Positions 35,801-43,521 of a stretch of 64,000 nt of DNA are shown piece after piece (position 1 is the stretch's first letter; every line of letters begins with the position of its first letter). This DNA comes from Mageeibacillus indolicus UPII9-5 (lineage in GTDB: Bacteria > Bacillota > Clostridia > Saccharofermentanales > Fastidiosipilaceae), in NCBI RefSeq assembly GCF_000025225.2, contig NC_013895.2, positions 1,612,001 to 1,676,000 of the forward strand. The letters run 5' to 3'. A program made the translations under genes and the position numbers. The notes under the pieces are model-generated. The model did not search any database. It was not told the origin of the DNA and worked only from the letters and a program-made list of their open reading frames with translations.

Positions 35801-36532
35801 CGCTTGCAACGGCAGATGGCGGTTGAGGTAAGCGCCTTCCGGTTCCGTGATCTTCGGATCCGGTTTTTCGCCTTTTTCCAAGCCAACATTTTTTCCGTCC
35901 GGCTCCGAACCGAACTTTATTGAGCTGTTGGCACTATTTTTGTCAGCCTTATTGGCGCCGCCAAGCTGAGGAGTGCCTGTCGTACTTCCTGCCTCAGGGG
36001 TTGAACGATCCATGCCATTTTCGGAGCGATCTTCGTAAGCAGCACGATCCATACCACCGTCTGCCGCTTGCTCTAGCCCGAGCGGTACTTGTACATGATT
36101 ATCACGATAGGCACTGAGGTCAGCTAACAATCCTTGCCGTGCATCGGAAACGCTGCCTGACTCGCGGATGGAGCGTTTACTCCGGGCACCCGTTTTTTTT
36201 ACCGGTTCAGCAATTATATATTTTGGTTGCGGCTTAGAGAGAGCCTTAGTATTTGCTTTATCCGCTTCCGCCTTGCCTTCACCCTGCTTTGTTGCAGATT
36301 GATTTTTTGCCGCTCCATCAGCTTTGTCTGCGTTAGGTTCCGCTGCATTCGGTTGCGCAGGTTTCGCCTGGTCAGACTTATTCGCATCGCCCTGCTGAGT
36401 CATTTCATTAAAATTTTTGCTCACCGCATTTATTTCGGCCGTATTAACAGCTCGCAAAGCTGTGCAATCAAAAGAAGTAAGCACAAGAGTCAAACTGAGC
36501 ACGGCGGCAATTTTACGTAGATATTTATTCAT
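29495..36532 (-). CDS. Giant secreted repeat-domain protein, paralogue A
   Basis: The ~2345-aa protein has a signal peptide (RKIAAVLSLTLVLTSFDCTAL), an Ala/Lys/Glu-rich linker of about 200 residues, then many modules with the pattern of Listeria-Bacteroides (Flg_new) repeats: YEGYKFLGWEPD, GYLFLGWEA, PDNPITVFAKWMDPQ. A Pro/Gly/Thr/Gln-rich stalk (TPGTQPTPGVQPTPGT and more) precedes the C-terminal domain. That domain resembles Cna-B: a Lys in VEVQKYW, a Glu in YELHEV and an Asn in FKVINRE would be the isopeptide triad. After it comes a helical region and the tail GGCSSCHLD. No LPXTG, SLH, transmembrane or choline-binding anchor is seen. Its length and composition suggest a surface adhesin. The ATG at 36532 has GGAGAG four bases upstream (an earlier ATG is at 36544). 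Confidence 0.8.
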   Translation of the reverse strand: MNKYLRKIAAVLSLTLVLTSFDCTALRAVNTAEINAVSKNFNEMTQQGDANKSDQAKPAQPNAAEPNADKADGAAKNQSATKQGEGKAEADKANTKALSKPQPKYIIAEPVKKTGARSKRSIRESGSVSDARQGLLADLSAYRDNHVQVPLGLEQAADGGMDRAAYEDRSENGMDRSTPEAGSTTGTPQLGGANKADKNSANSSIKFGSEPDGKNVGLEKGEKPDPKITEPEGAYLNRHLPLQARYLGDPTDPDTANEQVKNEAPPSTYSYKMHFVLRRVIQRKGEQDQYKYVEFHKPYQITVGKYPDKKHPVDGIKYKLPIKDGYKNPVPYHGDLKMFEEQAKNTDEDKKPKQITSNAVAEIEFRHGNDVQLEASDNGRKGNIYYVKKLAELQPEKKTTAEKDAEGKNQKLREEIFIYEPKEACLTLEYEFQSQGDSTKFETSPKGGSREVPSSIGADYAPKGDDMLPETKPGDDFSDDVKNGFEPANKDIHILVPETDKCGDFRVKLRLLRKNSQCIFDVAADKAEKVPTRQFAFGQTITLPKKEPKYEGYKFLGWEPDCDVYEYDVSGSRVKPVFDHKAKSDSREEIKKKLRDGLSDEEKKINGKVMDDEAQVNFALMKASKDDASAKEKGLLKEYKDTLLGNKDVTNAMPAKKITFKAHWVMNTSAKYTYSYWLEKPEDPQGDNFADKYVYLYSEPSEHDEATFTLFTPPNWDSNLPTSRPPWMKKLKDKTDKIISDANNDKSKKTNFYEWDKLKKDLYNRARFDDFFEYDEKATAEANKGMYVTGDGRADCKIIFKRRRYTVVFTTNPYKDNPRLPYSLTFRSKEKDKLGNPILLPKDSKEGTEYTFNTPKDSKVDTLPDKIPELNEEERKTAPYQFTARFGQTLYNVWPNPYENCTFKEPGNDENFDFRFIGWLPIASKYSGYFDSPPYVLSYDMLYVQRENVNKEGAHYYKCDRKGNVVKEETGINNEKLPSVISFYPDTTTESNMRPFISALKVQGLDGKLSAKKTEKFRTLYLRGDVTNSAKNFPKPNLIGFTAVANVTEAEKSVNEPISGDTSEIPTKSLDMDKINDMVDYVLDPSGTEDDEKKSLEEDYGEILNKDYLEKICLFLVKVKRLIDEMDPDDDEIKEEDKKIQEEGILSVIKKNKDGEYESSFPTLDNLGDFGDIAYLQYYYARNRYPITIKNVKKDITQNTFYDDSLLHALYSKDAKTGKEKPLVDDEKDRPDNDDKIQPGWVFDGYTFDEQNKLRIDQPGYTMPDNPITVFAKWMDPQVYDLTIDLQGGHFDKLPEQSELTDYPFNDTFYKAEANQIRVNTKDGEKAVPVDKLKDCDPYSVDNITYRIKSGKNVLPFTEVPTKPGYLFLGWEAVRYELNDKKEIQRKDGKPIEDKSYWDNYKAHEFFSFNNPMAEPMGIRAMWLPINYVPVYFEHHFFDKDNNEIGSPINVSEADLLKYIKSKDVKAFPQGLKGVVEINSNGQPGSNMAAMAVYEGKDWVLLNSEELATVYEKNYGGDLPPEITNKFIQNKFVLDREDGNHNLLTPSPNIFKFYYHTFARRVYYKTYNCVDDSGEGSSGTDPRYQIMREPEKEKNDNFDYDVINYKPIHGYKLYKSDPNDQEAMQQVARFKDVDGHLVINDDKEDGNNFKFKYKDYRVLVRNSENAKTPNGYHRVIFELDKNMKFVTNYEGAFNGITKGSKLKDIVDGQGKNKTISDLLGMGDELDYRAIDADKVCNRRYIVDVADGVDDANIPLPPIHPVRYLPVSLLWIDQKGLNFYSHKLYESTPGEIEEEDLEKTLDEAVPPQPEPERKLSFSNEYKVNVELTPKNKGTEPTKKLTLMPKNLNDKGDYKDQPRWVKIEDIPASQDLICQRVSGSPRKDANGALPEPKALTDGTLARNENADNAKLEEDAVKCLHDKDCPDRASNAEGHKGEGRWNVEEPAMNKLELTDFADLQVICEEKVTPEEPTPADQQGKVPDWQKKPYKNKTIKAFAKGSDEATGTQPGQCGQPAPGGQLTPGTQPTPGVQPTPGTQPAPGTQPDQGTAPAAGQPDSCKQCDLDSNSSKFEDDKLPPRIWTKAFLDKLKEIDGQPHDIFEWSASEEGAQEQTDGVEKGIFVEHKVLVNNKESTRLFEVELFGSTETELFVVNSEVPTIDVEVQKYWYGKYGQPLDFNTLSVGSAANPKPLTMEMRFMDPRILLKPQTVDLTAANKWHDWIRNVRLKFRRTSPRTYDYELHEVGDSGGTLSYGGKKFDAIYIGRCLDGFKVINREQTYGFPPVVAICDCARMGMNKAYTAANRAYTAVSEAAGKAGNYIKRQVGKLFGGNGRQTETNGQGGCSSCHLD

Positions 36533-36637
36533 AATTCTCTCCATTTTCGGCGGTACAACGGCTGTGCCTCGCCTAGTAGTAAAATTATAAGAAAAAGATT
36601 ACGCGCTTGTTGCGCTTTGAGTCCTTTGCGACTTCAT

Positions 36638-36667
36638 ATTTTAACACAAATTTAATACTTGTAACAA
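36638..36667 (-). promoter_or_regulatory. Probable promoter of giant-protein operon A
   Basis: On the minus strand TTGTTA (36662-36667), 18 bp and TAAAAT (36638-36643) lie about 105 bp before the start codon. Confidence 0.55.
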
Positions 36668-36750
36668 GAAGAATCGCCCTATAACCGCGTCAGTTTATCT
36701 TGATTTTTATTTAATAAAATAAATCCAAACACACAAAAACAAATAGAGAA

Positions 36751-36795
36751 AACCCTCCCCGCTTCTGAGCAAAAATGCCCGAACCGAGAAGGGTT
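36751..36795 (-). terminator. Terminator of giant gene B
   Basis: On the minus strand AACCCTTCTC pairs with GGGGAGGGTT (some G-T pairs) around a 25-base loop and is followed by TTCTCTATTTGTTTTTG. The stretch 36533-36895 between the giant genes holds this terminator, the 11-bp repeat next to the stop codon and the promoter of operon A. Confidence 0.7.
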
Positions 36796-36838
36796 CCGTC
36801 AAAGTTCCCTTGGCTCATGTACAGGACTCGGCCGAATA

Positions 36839-36893
36839 CTGCAGTCCAACTGCAGTCCGGCTGCAGTCCGACTTCATTCCAACTTCAGTCTGT
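36839..36893. repeat. 11-bp tandem repeat, five copies
   Basis: Units run CTGCAGTCCAA, CTGCAGTCCGG, CTGCAGTCCGA, CTTCATTCCAA, CTTCAGTCTGT. The array stops directly at the 3' end of giant gene B, exactly where its homology to paralogue A starts. Confidence 0.85.
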
Positions 36894-36895
36894 CC

Positions 36896-37275
36896 TCAAT
36901 CCAAATGGCAGGACGAGCAGCCGCCCTGTCCATTCGTTTCAGTCTGCCTACCGTTTCCGCCAAACAATTTCCCGACTTGGCGTTTAATGTAGTTGCCGGC
37001 TTTGCTGGCCGCCTCGCTTACGGCCGTATAGGCTCTGTCAGCGACTGAATAAGCCTTGTTCATGCCCATTCTGGCGCAGTCGCAAATCGCTACAACCGGT
37101 GGGAAGCCGTAGGTCTGTTCGCGGTTGATCACCTTGAAGCCATCGAGGCAGCGCCCGATATAGATTGCGTCAAATTTCTTGCCGCCATAGCTGAGCGTTC
37201 CGCCGGAATCGCCGACTTCGTGCAACTCGTAATCATAGGTGCGTGGGCTGGTGCGCCGGAATTTCAGCCGCACCG
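36896..37275 (-). repeat. Near-identical 3' end shared with the first giant gene (copy 2)
   Basis: See copy 1 at 29495-29874. Differences are concentrated in one short stretch (codons for TAANRA against SVADRA) plus a handful of single changes. Confidence 0.9.
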
Positions 37276-40200
37276 CCTCTATCCAGCCATGCCACTTGCT
37301 CCCGGCCGTCAACGCCGTGTTTCGGGTCGGCAGATGTTTCGCAATAAGCGGATCCATGAAGCGCATTTCCATCGTCAATGGTTTCGGGTTGGCCGCCGAG
37401 CCTACGGACAGAGTGTTGAAATCGAGCGGCTTGCCGTATTTCCCGAACCATTTCTTTTGCACTTCAACATCTATGGTCGGCACTTCGTCGTTAAGTACCG
37501 TGAGTTCTTTCAGCTCATTAACCGAAATTCCTTCGCCGTCAATCGACTTCGGGGGAATTACTTCGTTTTTCCCGTCTTTCATTTTTTCTTTGACTCCGCC
37601 GAGTTTAACCTCGAACAGGCGGGTCTTTTTGGCTGCATCCGGGTCGTTTTCGTGCAACTTTACCTTGTGGTATATGAACACACCCCTTTCGTAGCCGTCA
37701 AACTCGTCATGCGCATTTTTTTCGGTAGCGGTGTATTGGTAGTAGCTGTACTCCTTTTTGTCTATTTTCTTTAAATTTTCATAGTCTTCGTGAGTCCAGG
37801 GATCCTTTCTGTTAACAGAAAACCTAGTAACCGGCGGATTACTATTGTCCTTCACTCCCCATGTTGAGTCTTTATCGGCTATATCGCTCAAATGAAGGGA
37901 TGGCGGCGGGGTAGTTTGGCCGTTCGCATTGTCAGCAGGCGCAGTGCCGGGTTGGCCGTTCGCATTGCCACCAGGCGCAGCGCCGGGTTGGCCGTTCGCA
38001 TTGAGGTTACCGATATAACTCAAGAAAAACGGGGTGCGCATCGGCAGATCGACTTTGTTCGCCCAGTACGGCTGATGAATCGCCTTGCCGTCAGCATCCG
38101 TTACCTTGAGATTGTCCGGAGCTTTCATCGCAACAGATATTGGCTGATTCTCAGCCTCAACCTTGCCGTCAACAATTTTCCTAAAAATAATCGTTGTCTC
38201 GTCCGGCAACATGAGCGGTTTGGAATACACCTTAGGTATCGGTTTGACAGCTTCATCAAGCTCGCTTTCCAAATCCAACTCCTCCTCAGCCTTGTCTTCC
38301 GGCAAATCAGGATATTTCTCATCGCTGTAGACGTTATGACCGCGCTGATCCAACCAAATCTTGTTAACCGGCAATTTTTTGATCGGCTCCACGTTTGGTA
38401 TGGGTATATTGGCATCTTCGTAGCCGTCTACTACATCAACGACATAGACATTTCTTTTTGGCGGCTTAGGAACATTGTTATATTTTTCGTCAATCCACCC
38501 TGCATAACCGTCGGTAAATTGCAGCTTTTCCTCGGGCAACGTGACTACTACCCGATGATAACCGTCCGGTGTAGGCGATTTCTCGGAATTGCGGAGGATG
38601 ACCCGGACATCGATGTATTCAAATTCGACCCCAAGTTTATCCTTGCCGCGTCTAAGTTCACCTTGAGACATCGTATGCTTCCTTTTTTCCGGATCCATAT
38701 TTGCCTCTTTCGAATCGTAGGGCGGGACGGACTGGCCATTAATTTTCTGGATGTCGCCTTTATCATTAAGTTCAAAATGAACCGTTTTTTGTATATCTTT
38801 TGTCTTCACCTTAAAGCCGGGTATCTTAAGGAAATTGCAAGTATCTAAATCACGATTGTCGTTCTTGACTTTTTCCGGCAGGGTAATCAAAAACGGGTCA
38901 GGCTTGGGAGCATCTTTCTCCTCTTCTCCGAGTTTGGTCAATTTGACCGGAATATCCGCTTTGTCAGTTTGCGCATCTCCTTGCAAGCTGTTCGGCGCGG
39001 TGCAGACATATTTCTTGTAGTAGAAGCGTTTCTTGAACGGTTGGTAATAAAACTTAATAACGTTCGGGTTGTTTTCTTTTTCTTCATCTGATGGGAACTG
39101 TTTGGCTTCAATACTTTTTACTTGATAGTTTTTCACCTCTTCAGCCGTATGACCCGTAATTTTTTTAAGAGTGTTCGAATCGGCGATCAAGTTCCACGTG
39201 TCATCACTAATGGAAATTGCGGCATATTTTATAGTCGGTATGCCATTAGGATCAATGCCTATGTATCCTTTGTATCCTTCCGGCACACCCTTCAGCCCAT
39301 CCTTAATTAGCTTGGGCTCACCGTCAAAGTCATCTTGATGATACGCATAATCTTGTCCATCATTCCGTTTTCCCACAATCTCCTCGTCCCGTTTGTTATA
39401 GAAGTGGTGCTCGATTCGGATAGGAACTTTTTTTATTTTTAACCATTTCGCTCGAATAATACAAGATTCTGCAACGCTACTACTGAAGCAAAAGTACTCT
39501 GGCGCTTTATTTTTATTATCGATCTCAAGCGGAATCAAATGTCCGTTTTCATCAACTTCCGGTGTTCCGTCACTATTAATTTTGCAGTGTACCACTTCCC
39601 AGCCGCCAAATGCATGTAAGCCTTCTTTTCCGCCATTCGGAGTTGTGGGGCGGAGAATCGAGCCACCTGATTTTATATAGTAGGTTGCTTTGTGTATACC
39701 GTCCCTCAGACTACCGACAGGATCTTTATGTTTAGCATAAAAATCCTGCAGTTCAGGTTTAGAATTTATCTCATTCTGATATAGTTCCGGGAACATCTGC
39801 ATTACCGGAATATCATTATAACCTTGCAGCTTTTCGTCTTTCGGTACATTCAAGTCGACCGTAATCATATAAAAATTAGGGTCAATCCATTTTACATACA
39901 CGTTTAAATTGTAATCCGGCATTTTTTCTTCTTTCGGGACCGGTATCGTGCAAGCCTTATCGAGGTAAAATCCGCCAAATTCCCAAGTTTCGGGATGACC
40001 TGCCGCAGCTTGTTGCTTATCAATATTGTACTTTTTTTTCAATTCACCCAACGCACCCGTATCACCATTCTTTCCTCCCAATGGTGTTTCAAAGGGGACG
40101 CCTTTGTCTTCGTATTTTTTATCGCCGTTATTCACAATAAGTTTATGGGTATTGCGTGTATATTTAGCTACAATAATTCCTATGTCTTCTGTTGCTTTTA

Positions 40201-43120
40201 TATTTGCATCTGGGTTAGTAAAATCGCTATAAAAGCCGTTTTTGCCAAGGCGATCATTGAGAGCAGCAGGATCCATACCGGCACCTGAAAGATGATCTCT
40301 AACAGCTTTCACTTCAGGAGGTTCCTTTTCAGTAGGTTCCACTTTTCCTTCAGGAAATTTAAAGGTTTTTTGAGAGAATCCTTTCTTATTACTACCATCA
40401 GGCAATTTTTTATTTCCTGTTTCTTCTTCAGTGGGAGAAAATCCTCGCAGACTAGGAGAAATGAAAACTTGGCCATCGTGATACTTAGCATCTGTGCGCT
40501 TGGAATACAAGTGGCGATAATTAAAATCAAAACCGCCTCCAAGCTTAGGAATCTTAAACTCAGTGTATATGATATGGTCACCTGGATATGCCGTAGGGAA
40601 GAATGTCAACACTTTTCTATCAAATATTTCCTTCGGTTTGTTTTGTTGAGATTCACCTGCTTGTTGTTCTTGTTCTGTTGGTTTATCGACAGGCGAAAAT
40701 ATCTTAGTTTTATTCACATTACCATTGATATCGGCTGCCATGTACTTACCGTTTAACATACGGGCATCAAATCTATATGGCGGATTGTCATAGAAAGTGG
40801 TGTAACCAGATGCAATCCAGCCGTTAAAACCGTATGCAGGATTGCCGTCCTTATCTTTACTACCATACTGAAGTCCGAAAATTTCGCAGTTGTTAAACGG
40901 CAGCGGCCAGAGGCCAATTGTCTCTTGACCGAAACGTGCAACGAACTGATAAGGCTGCTGACAACCGGAAGCAAGTGGAAGCGTCTTCGTAACTACCGAC
41001 TCATTATCATCATACAATTTCGTATTATGTTTTATCTCTACAGCCTGTTTCCCAGTGCTACTTAGCAAACGGTTTCCTTCAGCATCCTTTTCTCCACTAT
41101 ATTTTGCGGTCAGTTTGTATTCCACAATACTCTTGTTAGCACTATCCACCGGCAGATAGTTCGAATCAATGTCAGAGAGCCGGCCACCAAAAACAAAGTG
41201 GTAGCGTTTGCGTTTGAAAACAATCGCAACATTGGTGATGCCGGATTCAGATGGGAATTTCAAGCCAGCATTTAAAGCTTCCGTAGTGGCAGCATCATAT
41301 TCAAATCCCATATTCCTGTCGGCAAGGCCTTCTTTCTTAAATTCTTCTTCCGAGGCATTATTGAGGATCTCCTTCGCCCAATTTTCACGTACTTCTGGCT
41401 TTCCTGGATAGTCTTTCATCTCAACGGAACTTGCATCTCTTGTGACAGGATTGCTACTTCCGGCCGTAGAACCACTGTTCTGACTAGCAGTATTACCGCC
41501 TCTCGGTTGGTCCTCGGGGACAGCACTCCTATATTTTTTGGAAAAAAGGAAAGCATGCGTTCTGCCGAATGAATCAGGGGCCTCTTTATCGGCCAAAGTA
41601 TAATCAGCTTTTTCCAACCAGTAAGTAACCGTGTAGTCGGCAATCTTCGCTTTATTATGATCTGCGCTAAAAATCAAATCCGGAACAGCATCTCCAGAAT
41701 GTTTTTCCCAAAATTCCTTTGTTGGTTCAAGTTTTTTTAACTCAGATTGAGGAGCAATTAAATCGTTTATATAATACTCCTTACCATTCGCTGTGAATTT
41801 TTCTCTTTCGCTAGGTCTCCAGTTTGTGAATGTAAACCCCGGTGCAGATGGAAGCGCAGGCATTTTCAAGGTTTGACCGTGAACAAGGCACTTGCTGGGC
41901 ACATCGGTGGCGGCTGTTACGCCCTTTTGGAAGACGACATTGAACATACGACGTTTATAGCGAATTACGAGTTTAAATGTTTCATCAGAGTTAGGAACGT
42001 TACAGCTAATGCCTTTTTCCTGTTCTTCTTTGCTGACAACAGGTTCAAAGCCGTATATAGTAGGCGGATTAACATATATCTTCGCCCCGACTGTAGCTTC
42101 GCCATTGCCTATCTTTTTTGAATATTCTTCATCTGTATAACCATATTCTGTTTCTGCTTCTTCTTTATCTTTGGCTTTGCCGAATTTTTCCGGTTGACTT
42201 ACCCACTGTAAATCAGCATAAATTTCATATTTAATTTTCTTAGGCTCGTAATTGAAATCTTCCGAAAAGGAAACCACTCCATTTTGATTACCACTTTGGT
42301 CAGAGGTTTTTTGGGATAATTTTCTCACCGCATCTGAATTTTCGAAAGTAATTTTATACTTTCCGTCACTTAACGGTTCCAATTTTGTACCGGCATCAGG
42401 AAGGTTAGAAGCCCCTTTCGTAGGCGTTTTATATCCCGGTATTTTCGGCAATTCGAAGGTTATAGGAAAGTTTTTTCGTTCGGTGCTACCGTCAGGATTC
42501 GTAACTGTAGCCACATCTTTGCTGCCAACAGTAATTTGATAGGGCTGGTAAAACTCCTTGTATTCCCTATTTGATTTACCATCTTTTATCGTGTCTTTTC
42601 CAAGCTTAAAATGCATCGTATAAGTGTAGATTTTCGGGCTGTCTGGATATTTGATCTGATCATTCGCGGCATTTTTGTCACTCGGATCTTTAGTGCTTAA
42701 TATCGTAGCATACGCAGGCAGATTTCTATTTAAGTAATCGGTTCCCAAGTTTTTCGGATCCAAACCGGGTTCCTTATACTCGCCTTGTTCGAGATCGGTC
42801 TTCGCATCATATGCATCTTTGGGCGAAGCAGTAAGCATCTTGATGCCCCCGATTGCATCGTTACTCCGGTCGCGGCCTTGCTCTCCCGCCCCGCCACCGA
42901 CGGCAGCGGCTCTCCCGGCACCTTGAGTATTCCTCGCAGGCGCATTACTCGCCGGCGTTACCGTTCCACTTCCAGCGACAACCGGGCCTGCTACCGGCGG
43001 TTTGACCGGATTATTCCCCTCAGTTTCAGCGCGAACCACCTTTAAAGAACCGATATCCACTGATGTAAGCAACATCGTCAGGCTCAGCACCGCCGCAACT
43101 TTTCGTACAAAACTCTTCAT
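36896..43120 (-). CDS. Giant secreted repeat-domain protein, paralogue B
   Basis: The 2074-aa protein parallels paralogue A over its whole length: signal peptide (RKVAAVLSLTMLLTSVDIGSL), low-complexity linker, YLNRNLPAYA...KIYTYTMHF, modules with GYKTP, PGFTFTNW, FGGWEVV and EHHF, then a Gly/Asn/Pro stalk with repeated NANGQPG. The Cna-B-like domain has VEVQKKWFGKYG, YELHEV and FKVINRE, and the protein ends GGCSSCHLD. It has no visible conventional wall anchor. It is encoded on its own transcript: a terminator follows, and GGAGG precedes the ATG. Two such paralogues side by side in the same orientation point to tandem duplication of an adhesin gene. Confidence 0.8.
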   Translation of the reverse strand: MKSFVRKVAAVLSLTMLLTSVDIGSLKVVRAETEGNNPVKPPVAGPVVAGSGTVTPASNAPARNTQGAGRAAAVGGGAGEQGRDRSNDAIGGIKMLTASPKDAYDAKTDLEQGEYKEPGLDPKNLGTDYLNRNLPAYATILSTKDPSDKNAANDQIKYPDSPKIYTYTMHFKLGKDTIKDGKSNREYKEFYQPYQITVGSKDVATVTNPDGSTERKNFPITFELPKIPGYKTPTKGASNLPDAGTKLEPLSDGKYKITFENSDAVRKLSQKTSDQSGNQNGVVSFSEDFNYEPKKIKYEIYADLQWVSQPEKFGKAKDKEEAETEYGYTDEEYSKKIGNGEATVGAKIYVNPPTIYGFEPVVSKEEQEKGISCNVPNSDETFKLVIRYKRRMFNVVFQKGVTAATDVPSKCLVHGQTLKMPALPSAPGFTFTNWRPSEREKFTANGKEYYINDLIAPQSELKKLEPTKEFWEKHSGDAVPDLIFSADHNKAKIADYTVTYWLEKADYTLADKEAPDSFGRTHAFLFSKKYRSAVPEDQPRGGNTASQNSGSTAGSSNPVTRDASSVEMKDYPGKPEVRENWAKEILNNASEEEFKKEGLADRNMGFEYDAATTEALNAGLKFPSESGITNVAIVFKRKRYHFVFGGRLSDIDSNYLPVDSANKSIVEYKLTAKYSGEKDAEGNRLLSSTGKQAVEIKHNTKLYDDNESVVTKTLPLASGCQQPYQFVARFGQETIGLWPLPFNNCEIFGLQYGSKDKDGNPAYGFNGWIASGYTTFYDNPPYRFDARMLNGKYMAADINGNVNKTKIFSPVDKPTEQEQQAGESQQNKPKEIFDRKVLTFFPTAYPGDHIIYTEFKIPKLGGGFDFNYRHLYSKRTDAKYHDGQVFISPSLRGFSPTEEETGNKKLPDGSNKKGFSQKTFKFPEGKVEPTEKEPPEVKAVRDHLSGAGMDPAALNDRLGKNGFYSDFTNPDANIKATEDIGIIVAKYTRNTHKLIVNNGDKKYEDKGVPFETPLGGKNGDTGALGELKKKYNIDKQQAAAGHPETWEFGGFYLDKACTIPVPKEEKMPDYNLNVYVKWIDPNFYMITVDLNVPKDEKLQGYNDIPVMQMFPELYQNEINSKPELQDFYAKHKDPVGSLRDGIHKATYYIKSGGSILRPTTPNGGKEGLHAFGGWEVVHCKINSDGTPEVDENGHLIPLEIDNKNKAPEYFCFSSSVAESCIIRAKWLKIKKVPIRIEHHFYNKRDEEIVGKRNDGQDYAYHQDDFDGEPKLIKDGLKGVPEGYKGYIGIDPNGIPTIKYAAISISDDTWNLIADSNTLKKITGHTAEEVKNYQVKSIEAKQFPSDEEKENNPNVIKFYYQPFKKRFYYKKYVCTAPNSLQGDAQTDKADIPVKLTKLGEEEKDAPKPDPFLITLPEKVKNDNRDLDTCNFLKIPGFKVKTKDIQKTVHFELNDKGDIQKINGQSVPPYDSKEANMDPEKRKHTMSQGELRRGKDKLGVEFEYIDVRVILRNSEKSPTPDGYHRVVVTLPEEKLQFTDGYAGWIDEKYNNVPKPPKRNVYVVDVVDGYEDANIPIPNVEPIKKLPVNKIWLDQRGHNVYSDEKYPDLPEDKAEEELDLESELDEAVKPIPKVYSKPLMLPDETTIIFRKIVDGKVEAENQPISVAMKAPDNLKVTDADGKAIHQPYWANKVDLPMRTPFFLSYIGNLNANGQPGAAPGGNANGQPGTAPADNANGQTTPPPSLHLSDIADKDSTWGVKDNSNPPVTRFSVNRKDPWTHEDYENLKKIDKKEYSYYQYTATEKNAHDEFDGYERGVFIYHKVKLHENDPDAAKKTRLFEVKLGGVKEKMKDGKNEVIPPKSIDGEGISVNELKELTVLNDEVPTIDVEVQKKWFGKYGKPLDFNTLSVGSAANPKPLTMEMRFMDPLIAKHLPTRNTALTAGSKWHGWIEAVRLKFRRTSPRTYDYELHEVGDSGGTLSYGGKKFDAIYIGRCLDGFKVINREQTYGFPPVVAICDCARMGMNKAYSVADRAYTAVSEAASKAGNYIKRQVGKLFGGNGRQTETNGQGGCSSCHLD

Positions 43121-43146
43121 ATCCTGCCTCCAACTGTATTATCTAC

Positions 43147-43178
43147 GAGCACATTAATCATTGAGCACATTAATCATT
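43147..43178. repeat. Perfect 16-bp tandem duplication upstream of giant gene B
   Basis: GAGCACATTAATCATT occurs twice head to tail, 27-58 bp before the start codon, so within the leader or promoter of giant gene B. Copy-number change here could alter expression; that is inference. The remaining gap to 43521 is A/T-rich and includes the LysR promoter candidate. Confidence 0.9.
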
Positions 43179-43403
43179 TTAATCTTAGCTAGCCTTAGGC
43201 TGCAGCGAAATCATATTTATTCACAGCAAAATAAAACTATACATTTACTACTTTACCACTTCCCCAGAGAATTTAAACGCATTATGATATCTGTAATTTC
43301 TTTGTAATATACTCCTTCTTCTTGCAATTAAATAAAACGCTGAATTTTTTATTCTGCTCATTGATTTTTCGGCTAAAATTTTCATTCGACTATTTGATTC
43401 GTT

Positions 43404-43433
43404 TTGCACCATTTATTTGTGTTAAACTATACG
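43404..43433 (+). promoter_or_regulatory. Possible promoter of the LysR gene
   Basis: TTGCAC, 18 bp and TATACG lie about 90 bp before the LysR start. Just downstream is the inverted repeat GGATAT (8-base gap) ATATCC at 43449-43468, a possible operator for self-regulation. Confidence 0.4.
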
Positions 43434-43521
43434 CGGATTCCGGATGTTGGATATAGAGAACGATATCCGGTCGTCCGGCGCAGCGCAAAAACGCAGTCAC
43501 AAAAGTTAATTGGGGGTTTTG

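Noticed and set aside
36839-36893. Insertion-sequence remnant between the giant genes
   Set aside because: No transposase fragment, terminal inverted repeats or target duplication; the sequence is a simple 11-bp array.
36896-36910. CSSCH at the end of the giant proteins as a c-type haem-binding CxxCH motif
   Set aside because: It is a formal match only. It lies at the extreme C-terminus with no cytochrome fold, and no cytochrome maturation genes are visible.
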